A stretch of 64,000 bases of DNA from contig NC_069108.1 of NCBI RefSeq assembly GCF_947172395.1, positions 8,071,068 through 8,135,067 of the forward strand. The letters run 5' to 3'. The notes beneath the pieces are model-generated. The model did no database searches. It had not been told where the DNA came from and was given only the letters and a program-made list of their open reading frames with translations. Both the position numbers and the translations under genes were made by a program. The stretch is from Bicyclus anynana. Lineage: Eukaryota > Arthropoda > Insecta > Lepidoptera > Nymphalidae. This document shows, in pieces, positions 40,166 to 52,062 of the stretch; positions within the stretch are counted from its first letter, which is position 1, and every line of letters begins with the position of its first letter.

Positions 40166-40589
40166 TTTTTAATAGTGTTTTGTTTTTTATATTTATTTAT
40201 TTCTTTATTTATTTATATAAAGCACGCCAATACGCACAATATTAAACATTAAAAATACAACATGTCACATGAAATAATTAAGTTAAACATAATAAATAAT
40301 AGGCGCACATATCATTTACATAATTATATGTCAACATTTAATTGATTATATGTCAAAATTATAGGAAAGACTAAAATGTCAAAGTAAATTAATAATATAA
40401 AAATAATAGTGTCCAATTTTGAAACAATAGCATAAAAAACAAATTAATTGAATACAATTATTAATAAAACAAACAGAAAAATACATTAAACTAAAAAAAA
40501 TTAAACTTGCCACGATTTGTGACCTTATTACGAAGAAGGTATTAATTAATAATAAGGATACTGTTTGTCGCGAAAATAAAATGAGAAAG

Positions 40590-40762
40590 CAGTAAACTAT
40601 GGGTGTAAAGTTTGTATGGAAATTCCTTCAACTTTCAAGGTACATTTGTAAATGTAAAATGATAAGTGGACTCTTTATTATACTTTATGGTGTGAAATAG
40701 GGGTTGAAGTAGGGGTAGTTTACATCGATTTTCACGCGGACGAAGTCGCGGGCGTCCGCTAG
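40590..40762 (+). mobile_element. Helitron 3' part
   Basis: It ends TTCACGCGGACGAAGTCGCGGGCGTCCGCTAG, with GGTTGAAGTAGGGGTAG upstream as in 780-871. The 5' end is degenerate. Confidence 0.72.
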
Positions 40763-40889
40763 TTATGTGTAAAATGGACATGTAGCTTATTTTTAAATAC
40801 GTAGTGTTAGCTATTGGCTAGCAATTGTTAATAATAGATTCAATATCATTTATGTTTATCCATTTTTATTTAATTAATATAATGAGCAT

Positions 40890-41100
40890 GGTGGAACAAT
40901 GACTTCCGCCAAGATGGCTACTGAATGTAATGAACAGAGTTTGAACAATGACTTCCGCCAGTATGGCGGCAAAATCTCTGACTCGTCTGGCTATATAAGA
41001 AGATGCTGGCTGTCATAGTGGTGGGCGGTGGCCTTCAATCTTCATTCTTTGTTCAACTGTCTTCGCGAGTACACCTATCCAGTTATTGTAGGTATGTGGG
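40890..41100 (+). promoter_or_regulatory. TATA-type promoter-like segment
   Basis: GGCTATATAAGAAG at about 40989-41002 is followed about 30 nt downstream by a CA/T-rich start-like region, and near 41091 by TTGTAG/GTATGTG, which resembles a donor. Upstream lie two direct repeats of GAACAATGACTTCCGCCA (40894 and 40945) with GATGGC boxes. No exon of a known gene follows. It may be an orphan promoter or part of a solo LTR. Confidence 0.35.
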
Positions 41101-41511
41101 TATGTATTGCAATATATTATTAAAATATCAATTAAATAACCTATTTAGAGTATATTGTATTACGTGATTTATATGTATTATATAAAGAAATAAATAAATT
41201 AGTTTGATTTAATAGTAAGAGTTGTGAAAATGTTGATACCCGGTGTAGTTCTAGAAATTTCATTATACTTGGCACATTTCATTTTATATAATTATTGTTA
41301 AAAATTAAAAAAAAAGAAAGATAAATAAATAAATGAGAGGAAAAATAACAGCCTTTATTTCAATAACCAATACAAATTACAAATACAAAATAATACAAAT
41401 TTGTCTAATTATTAATGTCAATTTAGTATAAAAGTAATAATAAGCCCTTTATACTGCGTTAAGAAATTACAATATATACATTACATTTTGTTTTTTTTTT
41501 TTTAAAGAATG

Positions 41512-41612
41512 TCTCCTATATAGGCATAGTGTGCCTTTCGGCATAGGCCTCCTCCAGCGACTTCCACTCTCTTTCTAATGCGACCCTTCTCCAGTTTGGA
41601 CCTGCTGTGAAC
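41512..41612 (-). pseudogene. LINE C-terminal scrap
   Basis: The minus strand reads GPNWRRVALER, WKSLEEAYAERHTM, a typical polyprotein C-terminus of an insect LINE. Isolated fragment. Confidence 0.6.
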
Positions 41613-41699
41613 TTTAATTTAGTATGATTGATGATGAATTCAGTATATAGAATGTACATTTAATAATTTACGATTTTAAGTATGGCAACTTGTTATAAG

Positions 41700-41940
41700 T
41701 ATGTATATTTTGATTTATATATTATCTAAGTGTCATGTATTTTCTACTTTTCTTTTTATGTGTACACCCGTCATTATTCATTATTCCTTGTATTTATTTT
41801 CTCTTTTTCGATTGGTTGTCTGGAAGAGATCGCTCATTAGCGATAAGGCCGCCAATTGTACATTACTTTTTAAGTTAACTTCTTGCTTGTTATTATTCTT
41901 TTTGGTGTACAATAAAGTATATTTCATACATTTAACATTT
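41700..41940 (+). mobile_element. LINE 3' UTR/tail
   Basis: It contains CGATTGGTTGTCTGGAAGAG, TAGCGATAAGGCCGCCAATTG and GTACAATAAAGTATATTTC with an AATAAA signal, the usual 3' end of a lepidopteran LINE. The 109-codon ORF here is a chance reading. Confidence 0.6.
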
Positions 41941-41944
41941 TTTT

Positions 41945-43278
41945 TTAATTTTGTTATTAAAGCACCTACTTTTCTCGCTCGCAAATCTAATCCAATTGAT
42001 ACCTGCTGTGTCAGTGAGGCCAGCACTTAACGCATGGATACCAGTGAAGCAGCTTTTCAGTCCATCGTCCAGTATACACAGGCCAGTATTATGTAAGAGA
42101 TAGATAGTTGAATCTCTACTGAAGCGTATTACATAATACGAGTACATTACCCAAGACACACACACACACACATGTTTTTATGTCTTTAGATTTTTTTTTT
42201 GTTGTACCCACTATGATGAATTATAAATATTTTTAATAACGGCTTGTTATGGAAGAGCGGCGTCTTCTGTCACAGGAGTGTACAACTCTTAAAAGAAGAC
42301 TAGCCTTTAATTATTTGTTACTGATTGAAATAAACTTTTTTAATTCACACCATTTTTCGAAAATCGAGTTTTCATTGCTATTCAAAGATTCTGGCTATTA
42401 TTCGATAGTGTATGTATATTGTATATGTAACATTTTTTAATTTTTATCTGTCTAGCCTAGTATCTGGAACGTTCAACTGATTTTAGCAGCAGCGCAGAGA
42501 GTTGCACTTCGTACAGTTGTCAATAGTTTACAACTGTAACTTCTGTTTGCACTTTAGAGTGTATCAACACTTGCGGCACTTTCGGATACAATAATTACAT
42601 TTGATCAGAAAAATAGTCAAGTTTAAGTGGGTCCATATCTAGAAGGTATTTTTTCGGCATTCTAGTATCAGGAATATTAATTCTTTCATCAACTTCCCGC
42701 AAAACATCAATATCAATACTGTCCACAAGTGAAAACAAATTCTCTATATTATCCATATTATTTACGTACACAGAACAAAACAACAAATAAATATGTACGT
42801 AAGCAAACTGTTGAAATATTTTACAAATTCACAAGTGTTCCACGTCACAGGCACAAATGATAGAATACTTACCTCAAATTGTTTTAAAACACTCGACAGA
42901 CTATTCTTAAATAAAGAAAATCGTGACTATTACTTAGCTAAGAATTCTTAATTATTGCATTGCTTACTTCTGCCGTTTAGTAGACTATAGAATGAAAATC
43001 GTTGTTTAAGCAATTACTTTTGCTTAAGTAAAGACTTTTACTTGTCTATAAATATGGCTGTTAGTGAGTGTGCATTATCATCTTATGTCGCAATAAATTA
43101 CATCTTTCTGCAGATGTGAGATCTTTCTGATGATGGTGTGCGTTCTTTTATGTCTGTTTAAATCACCTTTGCGTGCACATCTATAACTACATATCTCACA
43201 ACAAAAAGGCTTCTCACTAGTGTGTGTTTTCATATGTTGCAATAAATTAGGTTTATGTGCACATTTATAATTGCAAAT
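41945..43278. other. 3' flank of ZNF1, including fingers beyond its stop
   Basis: The segment 43040-43278 continues the ZNF1 finger reading frame after the stop: one finger (NYKCAHKPNLLQHMKTHTSE) and another (CCEICSYRCARKGDLNRHKR). The sequence near 42590-42625 (ATACAATAATTACATTTGATC) matches the 3' flank of ZNF2 at 47947-47985, so the duplicated unit extends this far. No other gene seen. Confidence 0.65.
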
Positions 43279-46200
43279 CTAACAAGAAAATGGTTTCTCG
43301 CCAGTGTGCGTTTTCATATGATGTAATAACTGACGTCGCTGTATACATTTATAATTGCAAATCTGACAAGAATAAGGTTTCTCACCAGTGTGCGTTTTCA
43401 TATGATGTAATAACTGATGTTTCTGTATACATTTATAATTGCAAATCTGACAAGAATAAGGTTTCTCACCAGTGTGCCTTTTCATGTGATTCAATAAATG
43501 ACGTTTACGTGTACATTTATAATTGCAAATCTCACAAGGAAAAGGCTTTTCGCCAGTGTGGATTCTTTTATGTCTTTTTAAATCACCTCTGAGTGCACAT
43601 TTATAATTGCAAATCTCACAAGAAAAAGGCTTTTCGCCAGTGTGCGTTTTCATGTGACGCAATAAATTACTTTTTATTGTACATTTATAATTGCAAACCT
43701 TACAAGAAAAAGGCTTTTCGCCAGTGTGAGTGTTCATGTGATATAATAAATGATGTTTACGTGCACATTTATAATTGCACATCTCACAAGAATAAGGCTT
43801 TGCATCAGTGTGGGTTTTCACGCGTGGTTTCTTATCTGGTACAGGTTTTTTCGGTTTCTTGAAAATATCATATAACTGTACTACACAGTTTGTGAATCTA
43901 TTTATGTCTGTATATATTTTGGTGCCGCTCTGAGATGATTGGTTGTCCAGTTCGCCAATGTCAGTCTCAAGGATTTGTTCACTTTTCCGGGTCGCAGCTG
44001 CTTCTTCAGTTGCCTGCACTGTGTGGTCCTTGTTTGCCGCAAGTCTCGCGGACAGTGGAGCGACTGAAACAAAACAGTCTTCATATAATTTCCTCCGACA
44101 AACCTTTGCGACAGCTCTACTTCTACTATCTGTGCGCCTGAACGTCGCTCCCGCAATATTTACCAATACTGAATAATTGAGCAAACATTAAACAGTTACA
44201 CGGCAACTCACAGTGTATTACTGTGAGTTGCCGTGTAACTCAAGATGTCGACCTCCGTGACCGACGCAGACGCCCCACACATCTGTCTATACAATAAGAT
44301 TCGACAGATGCACAACAGCTGCAGTCCATCGCTCCCAGTCTATATCGGCGGTACACAATACGACTATTAGAACACTCGAGTTTCATCTATCTTCAACGTT
44401 ATACCTACATCACAAACCCGACGAACTCAGAAATAAGTTTCAATGTAACAATACCAACACCATAGTAAACACAAAAGTAACAATCAAGTCCACTTGCCCC
44501 TCACCTAAAGCCTGAGCGCAGTCTGCAGCCGGGGGAGGGACATCATTCCGCCTCCGACTTCCTGTCCTGTGAAACATTGCAGCAGAATGTGAGTTTGCTT
44601 GCTGAGCACCATACTGAATAAATACTACGCAAAGCTGTTAGTTTTGTATAGGAGTTTAAACAAAATTCACTTGTTCTGCAGCACGAGTGAGTCACCGCTG
44701 CGGCTCACAGCTGCACGAGGCTCGCACACTTGTGATGCATCACATGCAGCGTCGTTGTATACTGACTTGTTCTGCAGCACGAGTGAGTCACCGCTGCGGC
44801 TCACAGCTGCACGAGGCTCGCACACTTGTGATGCATCACATGCAGCGTCGTTGTATACTGACTTGTTCTGCAGCACGAGTGAGTCACCGCTGCGGCTCAC
44901 AGCTGCACGAGGCTCGCACACTTGTGATGCATCACATGCAGGGTCGTTGTATACTGACTTGTTCTGCAGCACGAGTGAGTCACCGCTGCGGCTCACAGCT
45001 GCACGAGGCTCGCACACGTCTCCAGCATTCTGCCGAATACAAAACTCACTTAAAACATGTTTTTCTGTCCACAGAGGACATAGTATGTGAGCCCATATAC
45101 CACTTCTGTAGAGATGTGAACAAGTCTCACCTTGAGATGCTCGCTCATGTGTTCATAGTATTCATTCTCTTGCATAAACTCTTCAGAACAAAGCGTACAG
45201 CCAAAGGTAACACTTTCAATCTTAATGAAATTCTCTGTTTCGGGCACATGTTCTGGAACTGTAGTGCGGGAAACTGCTGTGTTTGCATCAAGTGATTCAT
45301 TTATATCTTCATCTAGTAAACATGTTTCCAACTTTATGCTTATATTGGAGTAATTGTCGGTAGAAATAAGGTCGTTGGAATTGTCTTCAGTCTTTACCAC
45401 AACTGTTTCAACATCTCCCACTACAGATTCCTCTGCTGCTGTCTGTTCCTCTTCATCAGTGTGATCTATGTACAAGTCACAGTGATTAGCTGGTAATGTG
45501 GTTCGTGTCAAATTAAACTTGAGATGTTTCGCTGTGCAGTTCATCAATTCTATATGTTTTATTGTAATCTGAAAACAGTATATATTTACTTCTTACCAGA
45601 TGGTTCACCAAAGCTAAGAAGAACCAGTGAAGTGTGTCAGGTTTACAAGTGAATGTAACCATTACTACTAAGTACTCACTGATTCATCTTGTGCATGTAA
45701 GTCTGTCATCAGTGAATGGGCTCTCAAGCACAAGTCTCTAAATCTACTGAAGTTAATCAATCTCTGAGCACACAGCACACAGAGTGTTTGCTTCAGGTTT
45801 CCTCCACGACACAACTGAAACAAAGCAAAGGCTGTCAATACAGGTTTGGTAAGAGAAGTAGATAGAACTTGGGGATTCATTTTGTGTTATATTTTGTGAG
45901 TGCACACTACATTACACAACAGTGCATCACTTGTTTATTTTTGTCTGAACTTTAACTCAATCTCTGTCTTGGTAAAATAAATTAAATTTATTACACTTAA
46001 TTTGTTAAAATCTGTTGTTATTATTTTTTAGTTAAAGATTCACAGACATCTAAATACTAATTAAGGTACTGAGATAATATCTCAATTCCCTTCACAGTTA
46101 TAACACATAGTAGAAACAATGATATTGTCAACTCACAGACAGTCCAGTTAGCTGTTCATATGCCTCCTCCAACTTGTGTTTACTCATTAGAGACAGCTTG

Positions 46201-46746
46201 CTGTCAGTGTCCAGGCATATCATGCACATCTGTAAGTATACCAATAGTTACTTCTACATTACTGATTGTATGTGAGTAATGCTGCTATAGGTATGTCTTA
46301 GCCCTTCCTATGTTAACAATCACAAATAAAAACATTACGATCAACTGACCTGCACTGTTGTAGGTATAGCATTAGAGCGAATCTGCCTTACACAACTCTT
46401 TGATATATAAAAGTCTTCATCTAAAAAATGCTGTGAGCAGACCACAGCAGGGTCGGGCAGGTGATGGTCTTGTGTGCCGAGGGCTCTGAGCCAAGCAGCA
46501 TGGAGATTATCTTCACTGGGTAACCTGGATATACACAACCAAAATAACAGCTATAGCATGTCCTGATACATTTAAAGGAATTGAGATCTGTGAGTATGCG
46601 TGTGCTACTCTGCTTGTGAGATTGGCGGTTGTGGCTCAAAGTCATTAGATAAATAACTCTACTCACTCATGAAAGGTAATTCCTGTTCCCTCAGATGTTG
46701 ACGCATTGTCTGAAGTATTTACGCAGAAAGGCACGCAGCACTGCAT
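43279..46746 (-). CDS. ZNF1: THAP-ZAD-C2H2 zinc-finger protein, finger array cut short
   Basis: Probable nuclear DNA-binding protein. Exons (minus): 46746-46667, 46524-46350, 46229-46137, 45814-45680, 45568-45131, 45029-44671, 44566-44505, 44063-43279. All phases match; 2,127 nt, 708 aa with the longest exon 6 (612 aa with the shortest). THAP, residues 1-85: MQCCVPFC, W38, C56/H59, NAIPT. ZAD, about 86-161: C87/C90 and C128/C131. The acidic linker ends in a single finger (CTLCSEEF...YYEHMSEH). Exon 6 is a 32-codon tandem repeat. The last exon has six complete C2H2 fingers (C-x2-C-x12-H-x3-H, TGEKP linkers), then TAG where GAG (Glu) is expected in finger 7. Two more fingers are readable beyond the stop. 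The THAP and ZAD splice pattern is shared with ZNF2 and ZNF3. Confidence 0.82.
44194..44240. repeat. perfect 21-bp hairpin in ZNF1 intron 7
   Basis: AGTTACACGGCAACTCACAG and its exact complement are separated by a very short loop. It is absent at the matching place in ZNF2, so it is a recent foldback or replication-slip product. Confidence 0.88.
44671..45029 (-). repeat. in-frame 96-bp repeat forming ZNF1 exon 6 (3.6 copies)
   Basis: After the acceptor TTTTGTATTCGGCAG, the unit CEPRAAVSRSGDSLVLQNKS plus VYNDAACDASQV (32 codons) is repeated. Each copy contains AACAA/GTCAGT, a possible donor. The last copy has AACAA/GTGAAT. All four donors leave phase 2, which fits the exon 7 acceptor. ZNF3 has a single copy (56918-57012), so the expansion happened in ZNF1. 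Confidence 0.85.
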
Positions 46747-47327
46747 CTTGGTGTAGTTGGTGTTTTACGGATTTAAATTTATCTGTAAGGTCATTTCGAC
46801 AATTTATTTGAAAGTTTGTACTTACTATTAAACATTTATGTATAATAACCAATTTCCTTGATTTTTCAAATTATTTAAATTTACAATAAAAACCGCACCC
46901 TGATGCTTTATTTTGTAAATAGAAGAAAACCAAAGAGTATATAATCACTACGTAATTATTAATTATCTACATAAACATAACATATCACAGACGATATACG
47001 ACAGAGACAAACGTCAAAAATACTCACGCCACCACAGATAAATCTGTTTATGCTCAGATCAATTATCTAGCCTTGCTAGACGTTATTCCATTGTCAAAAG
47101 TATATGATCACGATCTAACGTGTTTATAACATCCGTTTAGAATTAGAGTATTTTATAATTTATCTTAGGCATAGTTATATAGTGGATCAAAGAATATATT
47201 ACTTAGAGACTCATATAGGCTGATAATAATGACACATCAATACTTTTTTTACAAACTTTTATTTTAATTTTATTTTGAACCTGTAAATTAAACAATTTGA
47301 AAGTTAACATACTTGTTAAATTTTGTT

Positions 47328-47452
47328 CAGTGGTGTGCACAACGTCTTTAACTGGAGTAAGCAAATTGGACAAAAGTCCTCTCCAAAACAGGTTTGTGAG
47401 GAGACTGCCGGGTAAGCACTGCACGTTTGCATCTGTGGAGTGCACACCACTG
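47328..47452. mobile_element. small MITE with CAGTGGTGTGCAC ends
   Basis: 13-bp perfect inverted ends (CAGTGGTGTGCAC / GTGCACACCACTG), 125 bp in all, in the ZNF1 upstream region. The CAGTG ends suggest hAT type, but no target duplication is clear. Confidence 0.6.
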
Positions 47453-47530
47453 GTTCTGCAGTTTACAAGATTATTTTCGATATACATTTTACAACATAAG
47501 AGATAGCGTAAACATCACTTTCTGTATTCC

Positions 47531-47803
47531 TGTCTGTCCACCTAAGCGGAGAATAAGACTAATGCGAAATGGAGTTGTGTACTATGTCTGTCCATCGGAG
47601 CGGAGCAAGGTTGCGGAGCGGAGTTGCAGACTATGTGAAAATAAAGACTGTTTCTCCGCTCCGCTTACCGGTTTCATGATTTTTTAAACAAGCTCGCAAG
47701 TTCCTGTCCACTTAAGAGTAGCGGAGACATTGTGCAATCCTATTGGTTAATATTTCTCAGTTCCTTGGCTCCGATGCCTCGCTCCGCTTCGGTGGACTGG
47801 CAG
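47531..47803. mobile_element. MITE with GTCTGTCCACCTAAGCGGAG ends
   Basis: The left end CTGTCTGTCCACCTAAGCGG and right end CTCCGCTTCGGTGGACTGGC are imperfect inverted repeats. The interior has several GCGGAGCGGAG motifs. It is non-coding. Confidence 0.6.
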
Positions 47804-48111
47804 CCTAAAGAGGTGGTTAGCTACTGCACTTGTAGACGATAGACTGCGCGTCACTAGCGAGAGAATCCAGTAAAACAAAGATAGCAAACTTATGTGTTTA
47901 ATCTTGACTTCAATCACTTTGATTTTTGTACTTTAAGAGTCTAGGATACAATAATTATATTTAATTAGAAAAATATTGATTAAAGCTTTTGTGTTTAACG
48001 CACACATCGAGCGATCGATTGAGGCTTAGTGTGAGTGTGCATTATCATCTTATGTAGCAATAAATTACATCTTTCTGCAGATTTGTAATTGCATATCTCA
48101 TGAGAAAAAGG

Positions 48112-51100
48112 CTATTCACCAGTGTGGGTCCTTTTATGTTTTTTTAAATCACTTTTGTGTGCACATTTATAATTACATATTTCACAACAAAAAGGCTTCT
48201 CGCCAGTGTGGGTTTTCATGTGATCTAATAAATGATGTTTACGTGCTGACTTATAATTGCAAATCTCACAACAAAAAGGCTTTTCGCCAGTGTGCGTTTT
48301 CATGTGATCTAATAAATGATGTTTGCGTGCACATTTATAATTGCAAATCTCACAAGAAAAAGGCTTTGCACCAGTGTGAGTTTTCATGTGTTGCAATAAA
48401 TTACTTTTTTTTGTACATTTATAATTGCACATCTCACAAGAATAAGGCTTCGCACCAGTGTGGGTTTTCACTCGTGGATTCTTATCTAGTACAGTTTTCT
48501 TGGGTTTCTTTAAAATATCATGTAACTGTACTACACAGTTTGTGAATCTATTTACATCTGTGTATACTTTAGTGCCGCTCTGAGATGATTGCTTGTCCGG
48601 TTCGCCAATGTCAGTCTCAAGGATTTGTTCACTTTTCGGGGTCGCAGCTGTTTCTTCAGTTGCCTGCACTTTGTAGTCGTTGTTTGCCGCAAGTCTCGCG
48701 GACAGTGGAGCGACTGAAACAAAATAGTCTTCTTATAATTCTTATACTGTCTAGGCAATAAAGCTAATTATTGTAATACTCTAGAACACTCCACATTTCG
48801 AGTTGCACCTGACATCTATATAACAAACCCAAGCGTTGAACTTCACGAACTTAGCAATAGGTTTTAATGTAACACCATAGCAAACAGAAAAAGTAACAAA
48901 CAAGTCCACTTGCCCCTCACCTAAAGCCTGAGCGCAGTCTGCAGCCGGGGGAGGGACATCATTCAGCCTCAGTGGGACATACTGTAAACATATCAAACTC
49001 ATAACTCATGTATATCAAAGGCTGTTTTGATATTTATTATTATAATAAGAGTATTTCGAAGTTACATAATATTGTGGACTGCTGATAAGCAAATATAAAA
49101 CGGGTTTGATTTTATTGTGGGATCTTCTTGGACCAAAGCGCGTTAGGAACCCTAGTAACATTAACTTAGTTTTCAACATAAATTATCATCACTGACCATG
49201 ACCTGACATATCAAAAGTACTTGTAAAACTAAGCCTAGTTGACAGTGATGTAGCGTGCCTTGGTGGGGCCCTGTAACTAAATTAGTTAGGAGGCCCAATA
49301 GATACAAATGGAAGGTAAAGATTTCTCAAAAAAAAAAAAACAAAAGTGCTGGCTTAAAATAACTATTACGGTGACTTATCATGTGTAGGATGTTTCCTAC
49401 TTTTGAGCGCACTCCTAGAACCCGGAAATAAAGATTTAGTTCCTTTTTTTGTCATTTTGTTCTGAAGTGGAATTCTATACGCAGTCTTTTGTTTTTTTTT
49501 CCAGGAAGCACCAGAGATAAACTTCACACGTAAGGGACCCCTGTAGTCCAGGGGGCCCCATATCGTTGATATGCCAGATACGGCGGTAGCTACGCCCATG
49601 ATATCTTTTACTTTGATAGATATGCACAGGCCATGTACTTCTTTTAAATGAACTCTCACCTGGAAATGCTTGCTCATATGTTCGTAGTATTTATTCTCTT
49701 GCATAAACTCTTCGGAACAAAGCGTACATCCAAAGGTAACACTTTCAATCTTAATGAAATTCTCTGCTTCGGGCACATGTTCTGGAACTGTAGTGCAGGA
49801 AGCTGCTACTTTGGCATGAAGTGATTCATTTACATTTTCATCTAGTGAACATGTTTCCAACTTTATGCTTATATTAGAGTAATTGTTGGTAGAAATACAG
49901 TCATTGTTGGAATTGTCTTCAGTCTTTACCACAACTGTTGCAACATCTCCCACTACAGATTCCTCTGCTGCTGTCTGATCCTCTTCATCAGTGTGATCTA
50001 TGTACAAGTCACAGTGATTAGTTGCTGATGTGGTTTGTGTCAAATTAAACTTCAGATGTTTCATTGCACAGTTCATCAGTTCTACATGTTGTATTGTAAT
50101 CTGAAAGTAATGTGTTACTTCTTACCAGATAGCTCACCAAAGGTAGGAAGATCAAAGATTGTCAGATTTACAAGTAAATGAAACCATTACTATTAAATAC
50201 TCACTAATTCATCTTGTGCAAGTAAGTCTGTCATCAGTGAATGGGCTCTCAAGCACAAGTCTCTAAATCTACTGAAGTTAATCAATCTCTGAGCACACAA
50301 CATACAGAGTGTTTGCTTCAGATTTCCTCCACGACACAACTGAAACAACTGTACAGAATTAGACTATAAATACAGGTTTGGTAAGAGAAGTAGATAGAAC
50401 TTGGGGATTCATTTTGTGATATATTTTGTGAGTGTACACTATATTACACAACAGTGTTTCACTTGTTTCTGAATTGAATTGAATTGAATTGTTTCTGTCT
50501 GTCTGAACTCTGGCTCACACTCTGTCTTAGTAAAATTAATACACTTGATATGTCAAAAATCAATTTAGGAATCTTCTAAAAATCTTCTTCTAAAGGTTTT
50601 AACACATATAAATACAAATAAAGCTTATCATGATATCACAATTCCCTCTGTTTCATCACATACTTGAAACATTAGACAACTCACAGACAGTCCAGTTAGC
50701 TGTTCATATGCCTTCTCCAACTTGTGTTTACTCATTAGAGACAGCTTGCTGTCAGTGTCCAGGCATATCATGCACATCTGTAAGTATACCAATAGTTACT
50801 TCTACATTACTGATTGTATGTGAGTAATGCTGCTATAGGTATGTCTTAGCCCTTCCTATGTTAACAATCACAAATAAAAACATTGTGATAACTGACCTGC
50901 ACTGTTGTAGGTATAGCATTAGAGCGAATCTGCCTTACACAACTCTTTGATATATAAAAGTCTTCATCTAAAAAATGCTGCGAGCAGACCACAGCAGGGT
51001 CGGGTAGGTGATGGTCTTGTGTGCCGAGGGCTCTGAGCCCAGCTGCTTGGAGATTTTCTTCACTGGGTAACCTGGATATACACAACCAAACTATCAGCTA

Positions 51101-51471
51101 TAACATGTCTTGATACATTAAATACAAGGTTCTGATAATAATCAAATACAGCACACAACATCCAGCTTAGATAATGATATTATAAACACAGGATTCTGGA
51201 ATTATAAATTTAATATTAGTTTTACAAGTGATCACAACTACTTACTGATATGAAGTAACTAAGAAAGCTCAATCACTCATTGTCAATGCACAGTGAGTGA
51301 GACAATGTCATACTTAAAGCTAAGTACATGGTTATTCTGCTTGTCAGATTGGCGGTTATGGCTCAGTCATCAAATCAATAATTCTACTCACTCATGAAAG
51401 GTAATTCCTGTTCCCTCAGATGTTGCCGCATTGTCTGAAGTATTTACGCAGAAAGGCACGCAGCACTGCAT
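48112..51471 (-). CDS. ZNF2: THAP-ZAD-C2H2 zinc-finger protein, degraded
   Basis: Paralogue of ZNF1. Exons (minus): 51471-51392, 51071-50897, 50777-50685, 50339-50205, 50100-49660, 48981-48921, 48713-48112. Phases match; 1,587 nt, 528 aa. The THAP residues C3/C4, C8, C56, H59 and P81 are kept, but the conserved tryptophan is glycine (W38G, TGG to GGG; AAGLRALG). The ZAD cysteines are intact. The exon corresponding to ZNF1/ZNF3 exon 6 is missing, and the next exon uses a different acceptor (TTTACAG/TATGTCCCAC) that restores phase 0. The last exon codes four fingers, then a TAG replaces the Lys codon of the TGEKP linker. The last finger beyond has His for its first Cys (SHEIC). Either a shorter functional protein or an early pseudogene. 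Confidence 0.75.
49247..49602. mobile_element. possible MITE in ZNF2 intron 5
   Basis: GATGTAGCGTGCCTTGGTGG at the left and GGCGGTAGCTACGCCCATGAT at the right resemble inverted hAT-type ends (TGTAGCGTGCC / GGCGTAGCTAC), but the match is imperfect and no duplication is clear. The ZNF2-only sequence here replaces the region that holds exon 6 in ZNF1 and ZNF3. Confidence 0.4.
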
Positions 51472-52062
51472 CTTGGTGTAGTTTGTGCTTCACGGATACG
51501 AATTTCAATTTTTGTGTAAGGTGATTTAGACAATTTATTTTAAAGTTTATACTGATTATTGATTTATAATAAACATCTATCAATTGGAACCAATTTTCTT
51601 GATATTCAACACATTTTTTTCGTATTCAGATCCTCAATTTTTTTCTCCAAGTCAAACGTCAAACGTCACGTCAAATGATAGTGTACACTTGTACAGAGAC
51701 GACAAATGAAGATATTATAATTAATTGTAATGACGAGCAATGTATAGTCTGTGATATGTATATTGTTTACTTACTATTTACGTAAACATATCACAGACTA
51801 TAGACGACAGAGACAGACGTCAAAAAATACTTTCGCCACCACAGATATATCTGTTTATGCTCAGACCAATTACCTAGCCTTGCTAGAGGATACTTCTTTA
51901 CTCCATTGATGTCAAAAGTAACGATCACGATTAACGTGTTTATCATCCGCTTAGAATTAGAGTATTTTGTGATTTATCTAAGGCTTACATACACGGTGGA
52001 TACGCATATACATTCACTTCATCTCACGTCAGTGTTGCCAACTCAGTGAAATTTCCATAACT

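Larger units (their letters stand above)
46747..48111. other. intergenic ZNF2-ZNF1, shared upstream block
   Basis: The segment 47025-47170 (ACAGATAAATCTGTTTATGCTC, TAGCCTTGCTAG, CGTGTTTATAACATCCG) matches 51835-51980 upstream of ZNF2. It is a duplicated upstream, possibly promoter-containing, block. The final finger codons of ZNF2 (FSHEICNYKSAERCNLL) are readable past its stop, at about 48050-48111. Confidence 0.6.

Noticed and set aside
43257..43862. Plus-strand ORFs rich in HIYNCKSHKK
   Set aside because: These are shadows of the minus-strand finger repeats of ZNF1. The same happens at 48159-48545 and 54668-55528.
44687..45295. Plus-strand 202-codon repeat ORF
   Set aside because: A by-product of the 96-bp, multiple-of-three repeat. 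The minus-strand frame fits the splice signals and the ZNF3 homologue.
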